From contig JACQTH010000592.1 in NCBI GenBank assembly GCA_016210935.1, positions 1 to 5,627 on the forward strand: DNA of 5,627 nucleotides. The letters run 5' to 3'. Under the pieces are notes generated by a model. It was not told the DNA's origin. It did no database searches and was given only the letters and a program-made list of their open reading frames with translations. Source of the stretch: Acidobacteriota bacterium. GTDB taxonomy: Bacteria; Acidobacteriota; Vicinamibacteria; Vicinamibacterales; JACQTH01. Positions 5,332-5,627 of this stretch are shown here, one piece after another; position 1 is the stretch's first letter, and each line of letters opens with the position of its first letter. The position numbers and the translations under genes are program-made.

Positions 5332-5627
5332 GTTGGCCGGGATTCGGGATTCGGGGTTCGGGGTTCGGGCGTGAAAGACGCTCGCGTCGTTCGTGTTCGC
5401 TCGAAAAGCCACATCCCGAGAGAACCGATTTGGGCGGAGACGGCCGATTTCGCGGCGAGCCAGCGCTTGCCGTTCCCGGCGTGCCGATCGCGCGCGACTT
5501 CCGCCGTCATCCATCGGCGGGCGAACTGGTAATACCGGCGTCCCGGCCGATTCCGTGGCCGCAGATCGCGATCGGTCCGGCTTGTCCAGTCGGCCGTCGC
5601 ATCAATCTCCCGTTGAACGTCGTCGTA
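5328..5627 (-). CDS. C-terminal 99 residues of an unrecognised protein (partial, 5' end beyond the window)
   Basis: One minus-strand frame is open from the right edge to a TGA at 5330-5328. The visible part starts YDDVQREIDATADWTS and includes RRYYQFARRWMTAEVARDRH and SAVSAQIGSLGMWLFERTR. The composition is that of a helical, basic protein end with hydrophobic patches, unlike the Arg-rich alternative frame over the same bases. I do not recognise the family; the tail of another biosynthetic enzyme of this operon is the simplest guess. The stop overlaps the GTG of the B12-domain radical SAM gene by four bases, which supports this being a real gene end. The last residues, about PEPRTPNPESRPT, are encoded by a heptanucleotide tandem repeat and are probably not part of the ancestral fold. 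Confidence 0.6.
   Translation of the reverse strand, partial: YDDVQREIDATADWTSRTDRDLRPRNRPGRRYYQFARRWMTAEVARDRHAGNGKRWLAAKSAVSAQIGSLGMWLFERTRTTRASFTPEPRTPNPESRPT
5339..5369. repeat. Heptanucleotide tandem repeat (GGGATTC/GGGGTTC, four units plus a partial) at a gene junction
   Basis: On the plus strand the units are GGGATTC at 5339-5345 and 5346-5352, then GGGGTTC at 5353-5359 and 5360-5366, followed by GGG at 5367-5369. The array ends eight bases upstream (in the direction of transcription) of the radical SAM GTG at 5331 and encodes the Pro/Glu/Arg-rich end of the upstream gene. Since seven is not a multiple of three, loss or gain of one unit would shift the upstream frame relative to its stop and to the downstream start. 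Confidence 0.88.

Noticed and set aside
5332..5514. An N-terminal extension of the B12-domain radical SAM protein to the ATG at 5514
   Set aside because: The extension is the alternative frame of the upstream gene and includes the heptamer repeat. The conserved first strand VIILYNP begins at the GTG at 5331, which overlaps the upstream stop.
4522..5532. A 336-residue plus-strand open frame
   Set aside because: It is antisense to the B12-domain radical SAM gene and runs through the repeats; its composition is that of a shadow frame.

Overview
The window is a dense, GC-rich stretch of bacterial DNA in which all six supportable genes lie on the minus strand, so the gene order reads from right to left. 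No taxonomic marker is present. The GC richness and a repeat family that translates in one frame as FRLKAEAT suggest to me an Acidobacteriota-type genome (Vicinamibacteria-like). That is recollection-based inference, not something proven here.

Layout in transcription order: (1) 5627-5328, the 3' end of an unrecognised gene; (2) 5331-3832, a B12-binding-domain radical SAM enzyme whose GTG start overlaps the preceding stop by four bases; (3) 3831-3190, a class I SAM-dependent methyltransferase whose ATG directly follows the previous stop; (4) 3179-1989, an amidohydrolase-superfamily metal hydrolase of the deaminase/chlorohydrolase type, 10 bases downstream; (5) an 85-base gap almost filled by a pair of inverted palindromic repeats; (6) 1903-806, a radical SAM enzyme with a SPASM-like cysteine-rich C-terminus; (7) 796 to beyond the left edge, a GT-B glycosyltransferase (family 4-like) beginning 9 bases after the previous stop. 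The spacing strongly suggests one operon whose promoter lies beyond the right edge. I see no tRNA, rRNA, CRISPR array, transposase, convincing promoter or terminator.

Together the genes look like a segment of a biosynthetic or glycan-modification cluster: two different radical SAM enzymes, a methyltransferase, a hydrolase and a glycosyltransferase. The product cannot be deduced from the window. A specialised metabolite, a modified peptide or a decorated surface sugar are all possible.

The most unusual aspect is the repeat content. Four kinds of short repeat sit inside or at the edges of genes: a REPIN-like doublet between genes 4 and 6; a solo copy of the same 27-base unit embedded in frame (exactly nine codons) in the B12-domain radical SAM gene; a heptanucleotide tandem repeat forming the end of the upstream gene and the initiation region of the radical SAM gene; and a 21-base-period duplication in the interdomain linker of the glycosyltransferase. 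A degenerate 22-base duplication also overlaps the predicted start of the SPASM-type gene.
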